Assembly: GCF_003013395.1 (NCBI RefSeq)
Contig: NZ_PXZM01000045.1
Location: forward strand, 1 to 64,000
Origin: Brevibacillus fortis
Lineage (GTDB): Bacteria > Bacillota > Bacilli > Brevibacillales > Brevibacillaceae
Direction: 5' to 3'
Length of the DNA stretch: 64,000 bases
Positions 43,453 through 51,458 of this stretch are shown one piece after another. Numbering within the stretch: the first letter of the stretch is position 1; every line of letters starts with the position of its first letter. The notes under the pieces are model-generated. The model saw nothing but the letters and a program-made list of their open reading frames with translations. It was not told where the DNA came from and did no database searches. Position numbers and translations under genes: made by a program.

Positions 43453-43953
43453 ATGGATCGCTTGAAGCAAAGAGAGCTGTTGCACCTGTTGGAAGAAGAC
43501 AGTCGCATGAGCTCTGAGCAAATCGGAAAAATGATCGGGGAGCCGACAGAGGTCGTTGAGCAGACGATTGCAACATTGGAAGCCGAGAAGGTCATTGTCA
43601 AATATCCAGCGCTGGTGAACTGGGAGCGTGTGGACGATCATCCGTACGTGAACGCCATGATTGATGTAAAAGTGACGCCGAAGCGCGACGTCGGCTTTGA
43701 TGAAGTGGCGGAGCGAATCTGCCGTTTCCCAGAAGTGAAGGCTGTTTACTTGATGTCTGGTGCAAGCTATGACTTGTCGATTATTTTGGAGGGCAAAACG
43801 ATGAAAGAGGTAGCCACTTTTGTTTCGCAAAAGCTGTCCACTCTCGATTCGGTTGTCTCAACAGCTACACACTTTATTTTGAAACGTTACAAGCACGATG
43901 GCATTGAGCTGGAAGATCGTGACGAAGATCACAGGATGGTGGTTACGCCGTGA
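43453..43953 (+). CDS. Lrp/AsnC-family regulator (AlaR-like)
   Basis: The product is 166 aa. The N-terminal HTH (MDRLKQRELLHLLEEDSRMSSEQIGKMIGEPTEVV) is followed by an AsnC-type ligand domain (VKAVYLMSGASYDLSIILEG). The pair Lrp regulator plus class-I aminotransferase matches yugG-yugH (alaR-alaT) of Bacillus subtilis, which supports alanine synthesis. It overlaps the aminotransferase by GTGA. Its T-box leader adds control by tRNA charging. Confidence 0.82.
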   Translation: MDRLKQRELLHLLEEDSRMSSEQIGKMIGEPTEVVEQTIATLEAEKVIVKYPALVNWERVDDHPYVNAMIDVKVTPKRDVGFDEVAERICRFPEVKAVYLMSGASYDLSIILEGKTMKEVATFVSQKLSTLDSVVSTATHFILKRYKHDGIELEDRDEDHRMVVTP

Positions 43954-45128
43954 GTACACAAGTCAAAGTCAAAAACCGTTTATCCAATACAGTTCAATCG
44001 TTGAAGCCATCAGGCATTCGCCGCTTTTTCGATTTGGCAGCATCGATGGAGGGTGTCATTTCCTTAGGGGTAGGGGAGCCTGATTTCGTCACTCCTTGGC
44101 GTATGAGAGAAGCTTCGATTTCTTCGCTGGAGCGTGGACATACAGCTTATACATCCAATGCTGGTATGCTGCCATTGCGCGTGGAAATACAGAAATACTT
44201 GGAAGAACGATTTTCTGTCAGCTATCATCCAGAGACAGAAATTCTCGTGACAGTCGGTGCCAGCGAAGCGATTGATATCGCGCTGCGTGCGATTCTCGAT
44301 CCGGGTGATGAAGTGTTGGTCGTGGAACCTTGCTATGTTTCCTATGAACCTGTTATTCGTTTGGCTGGCGGGGTACCGGTTTTCCTGAAAACGACGATGG
44401 AGAACCAGTTCAAGCTGACACCGCAGGAGTTGGAGACGCACATCACCTCGCGTACAAAAGCAATCATTTTCTGCTATCCAAATAACCCGACCGGGGGGAC
44501 AATGACGGCTGAAGAGTGGAAAACACTTTTGCCGATCATTGAAAAGCACGACCTCATGGTGATCTCCGATGAGATTTATGCGGAGCTTACCTATGGACGG
44601 ATGCATGATAGTATCGCGGCTCTGCCAGGGATGAAAGATCGAACGATCCTGATCTCCGGTTTTTCCAAAGCGTTCGCGATGACCGGCTGGCGTCTGGGAT
44701 ATGTCTGCGCGTCACCTGATTTGCTCGCAGGCATGCTGAAAATCCACCAGTACACCATGCTGTGTGCACCGACGATGGCTCAGATGGCTGCGTTGGAAGC
44801 CTTGCGTCATGGACGTTCTGATATGGAACGGATGATCGAGAGCTACCGTCAGCGCCGCAATTATGTGGTAGATGGTTTCCGTCAAATCGGATTGACTTGT
44901 CATGAGCCTGATGGAGCATTCTACGCATTCCCATCTGTTGCGTCTACAGGTCTCAGCTCTTCAGAGTTTGCGGAGAAGCTACTCATGGAGGAAAAGGTAG
45001 CTGTCGTACCTGGAGACGTGTTTGGTGAAAGCGGTCAGGGGCATATCCGTTGTTCTTATGCAACATCGATGGAGCAGTTGAAAAAGGCGTTGGATCGTAT
45101 GGAGAGCTTGATGGGACGACTGTCATAA
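43950..45128 (+). CDS. Class-I aminotransferase (AlaT-like)
   Basis: The product is 392 aa. It has PLP-enzyme motifs: GVGEPDFVTP, YTSNAGMLPLR, CYPNNPTGG, ISDEIYAEL, the Schiff-base Lys in SGFSKAFAMTGWRLGY, and the C-terminal Arg in GQGHIRCSYA. It probably makes alanine from pyruvate and glutamate, judged from the partner regulator. It starts with GTG overlapping the regulator stop. Confidence 0.85.
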   Translation: MSTQVKVKNRLSNTVQSLKPSGIRRFFDLAASMEGVISLGVGEPDFVTPWRMREASISSLERGHTAYTSNAGMLPLRVEIQKYLEERFSVSYHPETEILVTVGASEAIDIALRAILDPGDEVLVVEPCYVSYEPVIRLAGGVPVFLKTTMENQFKLTPQELETHITSRTKAIIFCYPNNPTGGTMTAEEWKTLLPIIEKHDLMVISDEIYAELTYGRMHDSIAALPGMKDRTILISGFSKAFAMTGWRLGYVCASPDLLAGMLKIHQYTMLCAPTMAQMAALEALRHGRSDMERMIESYRQRRNYVVDGFRQIGLTCHEPDGAFYAFPSVASTGLSSSEFAEKLLMEEKVAVVPGDVFGESGQGHIRCSYATSMEQLKKALDRMESLMGRLS

Positions 45129-45147
45129 CATTTTCCGGGAAATAAAG

Positions 45148-45177
45148 GGGGGCGGCTTTCAAGCTGCTCCCTTTTTT
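45148..45177 (+). terminator. Terminator after aminotransferase
   Basis: GGGGGCGGCT pairs with AGCTGCTCCC (two wobbles) around TTCA, followed by TTTTTT. Confidence 0.85.
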
Positions 45178-45182
45178 GACGA

Positions 45183-45605
45183 GTGGCTGTAGTGGGAAGA
45201 AGCGCATTTCCAGTCTGCACTTCGGCCTACGCCCCGCAATGGTACAAAAAGCTTCTCTCCACACCAAAAGAACAGTGCCTGCTGCATGGTGATCTTCATC
45301 ATGAAAATATTTTGCGCGCAGAAAGAAAGCCGTGGTTAGCAATTGATCCAAAGGGGCTAATCGGGGAGAGGGAATACGAGGTGATTCCGTTTTTGCTGAA
45401 CCATTTGCCAGAGGATCGGGTAAAAGAAGTAATGAAGCAACGGGTCGATGGACTGACGAAGGCACTGTCTTTGCAAAAAGAGAGAGTGTTGGCGTGGGCA
45501 TATTGCCATAGTGTACTATCGGCTTGGTGGTTCATAGAGGATTTTGGTGTAGACGGTGGCCGTTTGATGATGCCGGAGGTTTTTGAGAGGCTAATAAATG
45601 AGTAA
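45183..45605 (+). pseudogene. 5'-truncated aminoglycoside O-phosphotransferase (APH(6)-like)
   Basis: The open frame encodes 140 aa and contains only the C-terminal half of an antibiotic kinase: catalytic loop LLHGDLHHENIL, then the metal-binding Asp in AIDPKGLIGE and the helix WAYCHSVLSAWWFIED. Full-length streptomycin/hydroxyurea kinases have about 280-300 aa; the ATP-binding N-lobe is missing. No ribosome binding site precedes it and it abuts the terminator of the previous operon. It is most likely non-functional. Confidence 0.8.
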
Positions 45606-45642
45606 AAGGCTTCACCCTTAAGGATGAAGCCTTCTTTATTTT
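45606..45642. terminator. Bidirectional terminator
   Basis: AAGGCTTCA / TGAAGCCTT arms with a CCTTAAGG centre are followed by CTTTATTTT. It also serves the convergent TolC-family gene. Confidence 0.8.
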
Positions 45643-45677
45643 AAATGAATAAATGAGATCCTTCGTTGTGCGAAATA

Positions 45678-46733
45678 TTAATAGCCGGTCGACTGATTCA
45701 ATGTGGTAGCAGTGAGATTGTACTGATAAACGGACTCGATTGCTTTTGTTTCGGAGTCAAACAGGTTTGCTTCGTCTTCCATCAGTTCTTTCAGCGATGC
45801 TTTTCCTAATCTATATTGATCGATGGTTGCCTGATAGCGCTCCAATGCGGTTTCTTTCTTTGCTGTACTTTCCTCTAATGCCTTTTTCGTTGCCAGCACC
45901 TTCGCATAGTTGTCACTTACTTCTTGTCCGACTTTCTTTTGTGTTTTTTGTTTTTGCAGCTCCGCTTTTTTGTGCTCATTTTTGGCGACCGTGCCTTTAA
46001 GTGTGCTGAGTGCGGAATACTCTGCCGTGTAGTCAATTCTTACTTGGGCAAAATCTATTTCTGCTTGTGCTTTGATCATCTCGGGACGTTTTTCATAAGC
46101 TTTTGCCTGCAATTGCTCCAAGGAAAGCAGCTCGTGCTGGGTCAGATCAGTGGCGATCACTTTCCATTGTCTGTCTGCTTTTTCATTCAATAAATCGTTG
46201 AGCTTGGCCAATGCTTGTTTGTAGCTGGCTTCAAGGGCAGAAAGATTTTTATGAGCTTCTGTTTCTTGCGAGTCCAACCAGTACTGTCTTTGCAAGCTTT
46301 TCTTTTGCGCTTTGATTTTGGCTTCTAATGATTGAACTTCGAAGAAAGCTTTTTGCACTTGCAATTGAAGGGTGTTTTTTTGCGTATTCAGGGCGACTTC
46401 ATCGACGACCACTTCTTTGATCGCTTTAGCTGAGTCTTCGAATTTCTTTTTTGCGTCAGCCAGCGTCATGATGTCGGCTTTTTTGATTTCTGCTTTTTCT
46501 CTCAGAGTGCTGGATGTCTCGTACTTTGTAATATCTAAGTCAAGCCGAAGCAGTTCTAGATCAAGGCTGTTCTTTAGTGCCTGTTCAACTGCAAAATCTA
46601 GCGACAAAGGGGAAACATCCGTCTGTTCAGCAGTGGCCACGAGTGGAGCAGCCAGAGCCAAATGGGCGCCACCTGTGAGTAGAGAAGTGACTAGTGTTGT
46701 GCTGTAAATGTGTTTGAAGAGCCTGGATTTCAT
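45678..46733 (-). CDS. TolC-family (outer-membrane-efflux-like) exported protein
   Basis: The product is 351 aa with a signal peptide (residues 1-28, ending near ALAAP). The rest is a long helical protein rich in Lys, Glu and Ala with the TolC/OEP repeat style: SLDFAVEQALKNSLDLELLRLDLDITKYETSS, then KAFFEVQSLEAKIKAQKKSL, and YQATIDQYRLGKASLKELMEDEANL. Start 46733 follows AGGAGG. TolC proteins are mostly diderm channels, so its role in a monoderm is unclear. A Fur-box-like palindrome lies 31 bp upstream. Confidence 0.78.
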   Translation of the reverse strand: MKSRLFKHIYSTTLVTSLLTGGAHLALAAPLVATAEQTDVSPLSLDFAVEQALKNSLDLELLRLDLDITKYETSSTLREKAEIKKADIMTLADAKKKFEDSAKAIKEVVVDEVALNTQKNTLQLQVQKAFFEVQSLEAKIKAQKKSLQRQYWLDSQETEAHKNLSALEASYKQALAKLNDLLNEKADRQWKVIATDLTQHELLSLEQLQAKAYEKRPEMIKAQAEIDFAQVRIDYTAEYSALSTLKGTVAKNEHKKAELQKQKTQKKVGQEVSDNYAKVLATKKALEESTAKKETALERYQATIDQYRLGKASLKELMEDEANLFDSETKAIESVYQYNLTATTLNQSTGY

Positions 46734-46763
46734 GGGGCAACCTCCTGATCGTATATAAAAGAA

Positions 46764-46788
46764 TTTGATAACGATTCTCATTATCAAA
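46764..46788 (-). promoter_or_regulatory. Fur box upstream of TolC-family gene
   Basis: On the minus strand the core reads GATAATGAGAATCGTTATC, which matches 17 of 19 positions of the classical Fur box GATAATGATAATCATTATC. TTTGATAA / TTATCAAA flank it. It predicts iron control of the TolC-family gene. Confidence 0.8.
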
Positions 46789-46865
46789 TCCATGAAAAGT
46801 ATATATTTCCAATAGGATTTCGTCAATAAAAAAATGTTTTTTCACCATGTTCTTGGTCAGAAATC

Positions 46866-46934
46866 CAAAAAGAATCCCCTTTAGGAAAAAAGCAAAATGA
46901 GCATCTGCCTGTTTCCCTAAAGGGGATTTTTAGT
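46866..46934. terminator. Long bidirectional terminator hairpin
   Basis: AATCCCCTTTAGG and CCTAAAGGGGATT form a 13-bp perfect stem with a 36-base loop, flanked by A-rich and T-rich ends. It ends the small-ORF transcript on the minus strand. Confidence 0.75.
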
Positions 46935-46950
46935 CGTAATGGGAAAAGAA

Positions 46951-47097
46951 CTATTCTTTGTCCCTGTTTTCTTTGTTTTCCGCAGCCGCCTTGGCAGTTT
47001 GGTCCAATGTCCCTTCCTTTTCTGTAATGGAATAACCATGCATATTGCTGCCGTTATAACCCATGTCCGGTTTTTCCTTTGATATGCGATCAGTCAT
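46951..47097 (-). CDS. Small hydrophilic protein
   Basis: The product is 48 aa from ATG 47097 (GGGGGAAGC upstream): MTDRISKEKPDMGYNGSNMHG... It is highly charged with no membrane span and resembles short spore- or stress-associated proteins. Its start overlaps the stop of the 63-aa gene by 8 bp, suggesting coupling. Family not recognised. Confidence 0.6.
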   Translation of the reverse strand: MTDRISKEKPDMGYNGSNMHGYSITEKEGTLDQTAKAAAENKENRDKE

Positions 47098-47281
47098 TTG
47101 CTTCCCCCTTATTTTGTCCAGTACGTTTAGGTTCTTGTTGCACATACGGATTGTCGACGTCATTTGGTTCCGTGTCCAGATTGGTACGGATTGCGAGTAT
47201 TGGGCTAGTTGGAGGTTGAGCGATCAGTCTGTCATTCAGTTGTTTAAAATCAGGCAGGTCGTTTTCGCGATTGTCATACAT
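47090..47281 (-). CDS. Small hydrophilic protein
   Basis: The product is 63 aa, acidic and Asn/Pro-rich (MYDNRENDLPDFKQLNDRLI...). AAAGGAGGAGACG precedes the ATG. It has no membrane span and no recognised domain. It overlaps the 48-aa gene downstream, so the two form a small operon. Confidence 0.62.
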   Translation of the reverse strand: MYDNRENDLPDFKQLNDRLIAQPPTSPILAIRTNLDTEPNDVDNPYVQQEPKRTGQNKGEAND

Positions 47282-47317
47282 GTTCGTCTCCTCCTTTACG
47301 AGTTAGTATGTCCAGAG

Positions 47318-47464
47318 TCAGCATGGATTCACATAGTCGTTCGGCGTCCCATGCGGTTTTTGCGGAAGCTCTACGTAGCTGACACTGCCAGTTGCAGGGT
47401 CAACCTTTCGTGTTTTAGCAACGCCAGCTATACTATCGGCTCTTTTGGGGCAGTTTTTAAACAT
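47318..47464 (-). CDS. Possible 48-aa small protein
   Basis: A 48-codon frame begins at ATG 47464 and reads MFKNCPKRADSIAGVAKTRK..., ending in NPC. GGGAG lies 8 bp before the ATG but is part of the amino-acid-permease terminator. It lies 36 bp upstream of the 63-aa gene. It could be the first gene of the small-ORF operon or chance; evidence is weak. Confidence 0.35.
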   Translation of the reverse strand: MFKNCPKRADSIAGVAKTRKVDPATGSVSYVELPQKPHGTPNDYVNPC

Positions 47465-47465
47465 A

Positions 47466-47506
47466 AAAAGGACTCCCGTTCAGCTAACGGAAGTCCGTAA
47501 TTTTTT
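47466..47506. terminator. Terminator of lysine permease
   Basis: On the minus strand GGACTTCCGTTAG / CTGAACGGGAGTCC arms (wobble and small mismatch) are followed by TTTTT. Confidence 0.8.
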
Positions 47507-47512
47507 CTTCGA

Positions 47513-48961
47513 TTATTTCGTGTCTTCATCCATGCTGAAGTCTACTTGTTCTAGAGGGACGAGCTTGGTCTTTTGAGTGATTTTATAAGCGAGCCAAATG
47601 ATTAAGAAGAGTGGCAGGCCAATGTAAGATACCAGGACGCCATACCAGTCGATCATTCCACCCATGAATGCGGAGTAGTTTTGCCCCAAAATAACGATAC
47701 AGCAAATGATGAAGGCAAAAATTGGGCCAAACGGGAACCACTTTGCCCGATAAGGCAATTCGCTTAAATCACGGCCCTGAGCGATAAACGCCTTGCGGAA
47801 ACGGTAGTGACTGATGGCAATTCCCAGCCAAGCGATGAAGCCAGACATACCGGACGCATTCAAAAGCCATACGTACACTTCGCCTTCCCCGAACAGAGAG
47901 GACAGAAAAGCAAGAGCACCGATGAGCGCAGTCAAGATCAAGGCATTGATCGGTACGCCGTTACTTGTTACTTTTGCGAACCATTTTGGAGCTTTACCTT
48001 CTTTCGCCAAGTTCCACAGCATGCGTGTAGAGGCGTACATTCCAGAGTTACCAGCAGACAATACAGACGTGAGAATAACCGCATTCATGACGGATGCTGC
48101 AAAAGCAAATCCGGCATTTTCAAATACAATCGTAAACGGACTGATTGCAATATCCGTAATGTCGCCACTGATCAGATTTGGATTATCGTATGGAACCAAC
48201 AATCCGATGATCATAATCGCGAGGATGTAGAAGAGCAGGATGCGCCAAAAAATTTGACGGATGGCCTTCGGAATGTTGCGTGCAGGGTCTTCGCTCTCCC
48301 CAGCTGCGACACCAACCAGCTCTGTCCCTTGGAAAGAGAATCCGGCAATCATGAAGACGCCGAGCAGGGCCATGAAGCCGCCATTGAATGGTGCGTCGCC
48401 TTTGGTGAAGTTTTGGAGACCAACTGCTTGGCCGCCCATAATACCAAAAATCATCAACACACCCACAATAATAAAGACGATAACGGTTATGACTTTGATC
48501 AAAGCAAACCAATATTCAGATTCTCCATAGGCTTTCACAGACAGGAGATTCAAGGCAAACAGCAATCCGAGGAATAAAGCGCTCCACAATATCGCTGGGG
48601 TATCCGGGAACCAATATTTCATAATGAGTGCGGAAGCTGACAGCTCGACGGCAATGGTAATGGCCCAGTTGTACCAGTAGTTCCAGCCGAGAGCAAAGCC
48701 GAGAGATGGATCGACGAACCGTGTGGCATACGTCGAAAACGAACCGGACACAGGCATGAAGGCCGCCATTTCCCCCAAGCTCGTCATTAAAAAGTAAACC
48801 ATGATACTAATAGCGACATACGCGGCTAATGCTCCACCAGGTCCGGCGGAATGGATCGAGCCACCGCTCGCGAGAAACAATCCCGTCCCAATCGAGCCGC
48901 CGATGGCGATCATCGTCAGGTGTCGGGCTTTTAAACCACGTTGCAATTGATTTTGTGACAT
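47513..48961 (-). CDS. Amino-acid permease, LysP-like (lysine)
   Basis: The product is 482 aa with about 12 spans. The N-terminal motif LKARHLTMIAIGGSIGTGLFLASGGSI is the APC-family consensus, and FQGTELVGVAAGESEDPARNIPKA is typical of the LysP/AAT group. ATG 48961 fits the domain start; a longer frame to 49156 runs through the riboswitch and is unlikely. A lysine riboswitch lies upstream, so lysine import is the probable function. Confidence 0.9.
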   Translation of the reverse strand: MSQNQLQRGLKARHLTMIAIGGSIGTGLFLASGGSIHSAGPGGALAAYVAISIMVYFLMTSLGEMAAFMPVSGSFSTYATRFVDPSLGFALGWNYWYNWAITIAVELSASALIMKYWFPDTPAILWSALFLGLLFALNLLSVKAYGESEYWFALIKVITVIVFIIVGVLMIFGIMGGQAVGLQNFTKGDAPFNGGFMALLGVFMIAGFSFQGTELVGVAAGESEDPARNIPKAIRQIFWRILLFYILAIMIIGLLVPYDNPNLISGDITDIAISPFTIVFENAGFAFAASVMNAVILTSVLSAGNSGMYASTRMLWNLAKEGKAPKWFAKVTSNGVPINALILTALIGALAFLSSLFGEGEVYVWLLNASGMSGFIAWLGIAISHYRFRKAFIAQGRDLSELPYRAKWFPFGPIFAFIICCIVILGQNYSAFMGGMIDWYGVLVSYIGLPLFLIIWLAYKITQKTKLVPLEQVDFSMDEDTK

Positions 48962-49010
48962 AAGATGCTTGCACGACCTTTCTTGATTTTTGAGAAGGAA
49001 GGTCGGAAAC

Positions 49011-49052
49011 GAAAAAACCGCCATAGCCAAAAAATGGCATAGGGCGGTATCA
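49011..49052 (-). terminator. L-box terminator
   Basis: On the minus strand ACCGCC / GGCGGT arms with inner ATGCC/GGCAT are followed by TTTTTTCG. It sits between the lysine aptamer and the permease. Confidence 0.9.
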
Positions 49053-49082
49053 TCCAATCCCCACCAAGCCTTCACTGAAGAT

Positions 49083-49265
49083 AGCTCACCACGCTTGCTT
49101 GGCATGCAAACGTGACAGTTCTGTCCCTTTCGAGTACAGCCCCAACCCAATCGCACAGAGACGCGATATGAGCTTCGGCGGATTTTCCTTACCTGGAGTC
49201 ATTGATTTTCTCTGAATCTCGTACAGGATGATATAAAAGCCGCGACCTCTATCCTCACCGTGAAA
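49083..49265 (-). ncRNA. Lysine riboswitch (L-box)
   Basis: On the minus strand the L-box blocks occur in order: GGTGAGGATAGAGGTCGCGG, then CCGCCGAAG, GGGTTGGGGCTGT, ACTCGAAAGGGACAGAA and GAGCTATCTTC. These match the conserved core of lysine riboswitches. A terminator follows, so lysine binding should stop transcription of the permease. Confidence 0.9.
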
Positions 49266-49343
49266 GATGAGGATAACATGTATGCAATTATGTGATTTAT
49301 CAACTATAAAGGATTGTTTGTGATTAATCAATGTGAAATTTTG

Positions 49344-49838
49344 TTATTCAAAAGAGCGTCTGGCAGGCCATGAGCCTTGCAGCTTGCGAATTTGGACGAT
49401 TTGTCCCGTGTGAAACGCATCATGGAGGACCAGACTCATCACGGTTTGGTAAATGGGCGTATAGGTAGCTGTCTGGTCTAACTCCTCATCTGTCAGCAAG
49501 GAAAGCTTTTCATGAATGTGGCGATGAACGGTTTCCATTCGCAAGAGGGTAGCTTGCCAAGCGTTTTCATCATCTGGACCACCGGACGGGATGAAGGTAT
49601 CATCATTGGTCTTTGCGGATCCAGGAAATTCCGTACCCAATAGACGATGCAACAGGCGTTCTTTGTAATAAAGAAGATGGCTGACATTTTCCCAGATCGT
49701 GTTGGCTGCTTCTCCCACAGGGCGCCAGCTAGCCTCGGTTGCCGATACTCCGGAAAGCGTTTCTTTTAAGGGTGGATACCAATCTTCCTTGTCATACGTA
49801 CATTCCCATCCGTGCAAAAGCAAATCCTTCCGATTCAT
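49344..49838 (-). CDS. DinB-family protein
   Basis: The product is 164 aa, a four-helix bundle with the DinB/YfiT metal-site pattern: His in NVSHLLYYKERL and the pair in LHDAFHTGQIVQIRKL. DinB-like proteins include thiol transferases; this one is unassigned. A CGNR-domain gene is divergent. Confidence 0.85.
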   Translation of the reverse strand: MNRKDLLLHGWECTYDKEDWYPPLKETLSGVSATEASWRPVGEAANTIWENVSHLLYYKERLLHRLLGTEFPGSAKTNDDTFIPSGGPDDENAWQATLLRMETVHRHIHEKLSLLTDEELDQTATYTPIYQTVMSLVLHDAFHTGQIVQIRKLQGSWPARRSFE

Positions 49839-49943
49839 ACGCTTCCTCCTCGTCTGTGAAACAGATTGCTGAAACGCTATAATAGCAGTAAGATGTGAAT
49901 CTGTAACCAGTTAATTAAATTACGGTAGTTACACATAAAGATT

Positions 49944-49960
49944 ACCATATCCTGTATGGT
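49944..49960 (+). promoter_or_regulatory. Palindrome before CGNR gene
   Basis: ACCATA-N5-TATGGT lies about 45 bp upstream of the CGNR-domain gene. It could be an operator for the divergent promoter region. Confidence 0.35.
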
Positions 49961-50005
49961 GATACAAGAGAGAAAAATGAAGGGTTAGTCAGGAGAGATG
50001 ATGAC

Positions 50006-50563
50006 ATGGACTGGCTTTGTATCGATTTTTTAAATAGTGATTGGCGTGATTGGCGTGGTTCTGGTCGTGGGGAAAATCGTTTGGAGAACCAGGAATGGCT
50101 GGCATCCTTTTTGCAAACATACAATTTAACCGCTCCGCTGCCAATGAATGAGGAGTGTGCCGCGTCTCTTTTGCAACTGCGCGAACGTTTGAGACGTATG
50201 CTGGAAGCCGTTGTCCGTGGAGACCGATTCCAAGAGGAGGACCTTGTGGAATTGAACAGAGTCTTGGGTCTCGCCTCTTTTCAAGTGCAGGTGTTGTATG
50301 TAGAAGAGGAGGGAGGCTACAGGCAAAAGCAATCCAGCTCAACAGAGGGCTGGCCACTCGTCATGGCTCAAATTGCGGCTTCTTTCGCGGAGTTGCTTGC
50401 CCCGCAGCATCTGGAGCGCATCAAAATATGTGACAACGAGGATTGCCGCTGGGTGTTTTATGATGAAAGCCGCAACCGGGTGCGCCGCTGGTGTGATGAC
50501 AAAATGTGCGGGAACCTGATGAAAGTGCGACGTTTTCGCGAGCGGCAGAAGGAAAAAAGGTGA
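50006..50563 (+). CDS. CGNR zinc-finger regulator
   Basis: The product is 185 aa. The C-terminal zinc-finger motif reads CDNEDCRWVFYDESRN...WCDDKMCGNLMKVRRFR, the CGNR signature of DNA-binding proteins with an N-terminal ABATE-like ligand domain. CAGGAGAG precedes the ATG. Its targets are unknown; the divergent DinB gene is one candidate. Confidence 0.85.
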   Translation: MDWLCIDFLNSDWRDWRGSGRGENRLENQEWLASFLQTYNLTAPLPMNEECAASLLQLRERLRRMLEAVVRGDRFQEEDLVELNRVLGLASFQVQVLYVEEEGGYRQKQSSSTEGWPLVMAQIAASFAELLAPQHLERIKICDNEDCRWVFYDESRNRVRRWCDDKMCGNLMKVRRFRERQKEKR

Positions 50564-50705
50564 TACGCTTTCCTTGCAGTGGCAGGGCACGCCTTTGTTC
50601 GTCAACACCATGGAATTGTCGAGATTCACAATTCATGCACATGCATAGAGCGTTTGAGACATAATAAGTAGCATCATACATCGGAACGGAAACGAGGTGG
50701 GTAGG

Positions 50706-51458
50706 ATGAGTCAAGCACGAAAAAAATGGATGCAGGCACTCGTATTGGTGATACTTGGAGCTATTTGTCTGGCTATATGGTATTTACAGCCATATCAGCC
50801 CGATCAGGCAGCGTTAACTGCCATGCAAGGCGGTGAAGGGATAACGGTCATGGATACAAATGACTGGATTATTTTCCAAGGCGGGGAGTCACGCGAACCG
50901 GGACTCATCTTATATCCGGGAGCACTGGTCAAACCGGAGAGCTATGCACCGATTGCCCGTGCCCTTGCCGGCTACGGTTACCATGTTTTTCTCGCACGAA
51001 TGCCGTTGAATTTGGCCGTAGGTGATATGCAGCGAGCAACACAAGTATTAAAGGCGTACCCGAATAAAACGTTTGTCATCGGAGGACATTCGCTTGGTGG
51101 TACCATGGCAGCACAATTCGCAGCAAACCACCCGGATCGAATCAAGGGTGTGTTTTTATTGGGAGCGTACCCGAACAGCCAGGGGAATTTGAAGACCGCG
51201 AATTTGCCTGTGCTGTCTTTGCTCGGGTCTCGAGACGGTGTGATCGATATGAAAGAGTTTGAGGAGAGCAAGCAATATTTGCCAGAGCGTACTGTGTACA
51301 TGTCCATAGAAGGGGGGAACCACTCCCAGTTCGGAAGCTATGGATCGCAGGAGGGCGACCAGCCCGCTGCCATTACCCCGCAGGAGCAGTGGCAGCAAAC
51401 GGTGGCAGCGATCAAGGATTGGCTGCTTCATGAGGTTACGATGATGAACGTGGAATAA
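50706..51458 (+). CDS. Membrane-anchored alpha/beta hydrolase
   Basis: The product is 250 aa. One N-terminal span (residues 10-26) anchors an alpha/beta hydrolase with GLILYPGALV, the nucleophile elbow GGHSLGGT, the acid near LLGSRDGVID and the His in EGGNHSQFGSYG. GAGGTGGGTAGG precedes ATG 50706. Its 3' end overlaps the convergent S24 gene by 23 bp. Substrate unknown. Confidence 0.82.
   Translation: MSQARKKWMQALVLVILGAICLAIWYLQPYQPDQAALTAMQGGEGITVMDTNDWIIFQGGESREPGLILYPGALVKPESYAPIARALAGYGYHVFLARMPLNLAVGDMQRATQVLKAYPNKTFVIGGHSLGGTMAAQFAANHPDRIKGVFLLGAYPNSQGNLKTANLPVLSLLGSRDGVIDMKEFEESKQYLPERTVYMSIEGGNHSQFGSYGSQEGDQPAAITPQEQWQQTVAAIKDWLLHEVTMMNVE

Noticed and set aside
47063..47500. 145-aa plus-strand frame opposite the small hydrophilic genes
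   Set aside because: No ribosome binding site; the minus-strand frames have strong sites and coupled starts and stops.
47807..48577. 256-aa plus-strand frame opposite the lysine permease
   Set aside because: Hydrophilic, Gln/Arg/His-rich shadow of a membrane-protein gene with a riboswitch on the correct strand.
48962..49156. N-terminal extension of the lysine permease
   Set aside because: The extension is the terminator and part of the L-box RNA read as codons; the permease domain begins at 48961.
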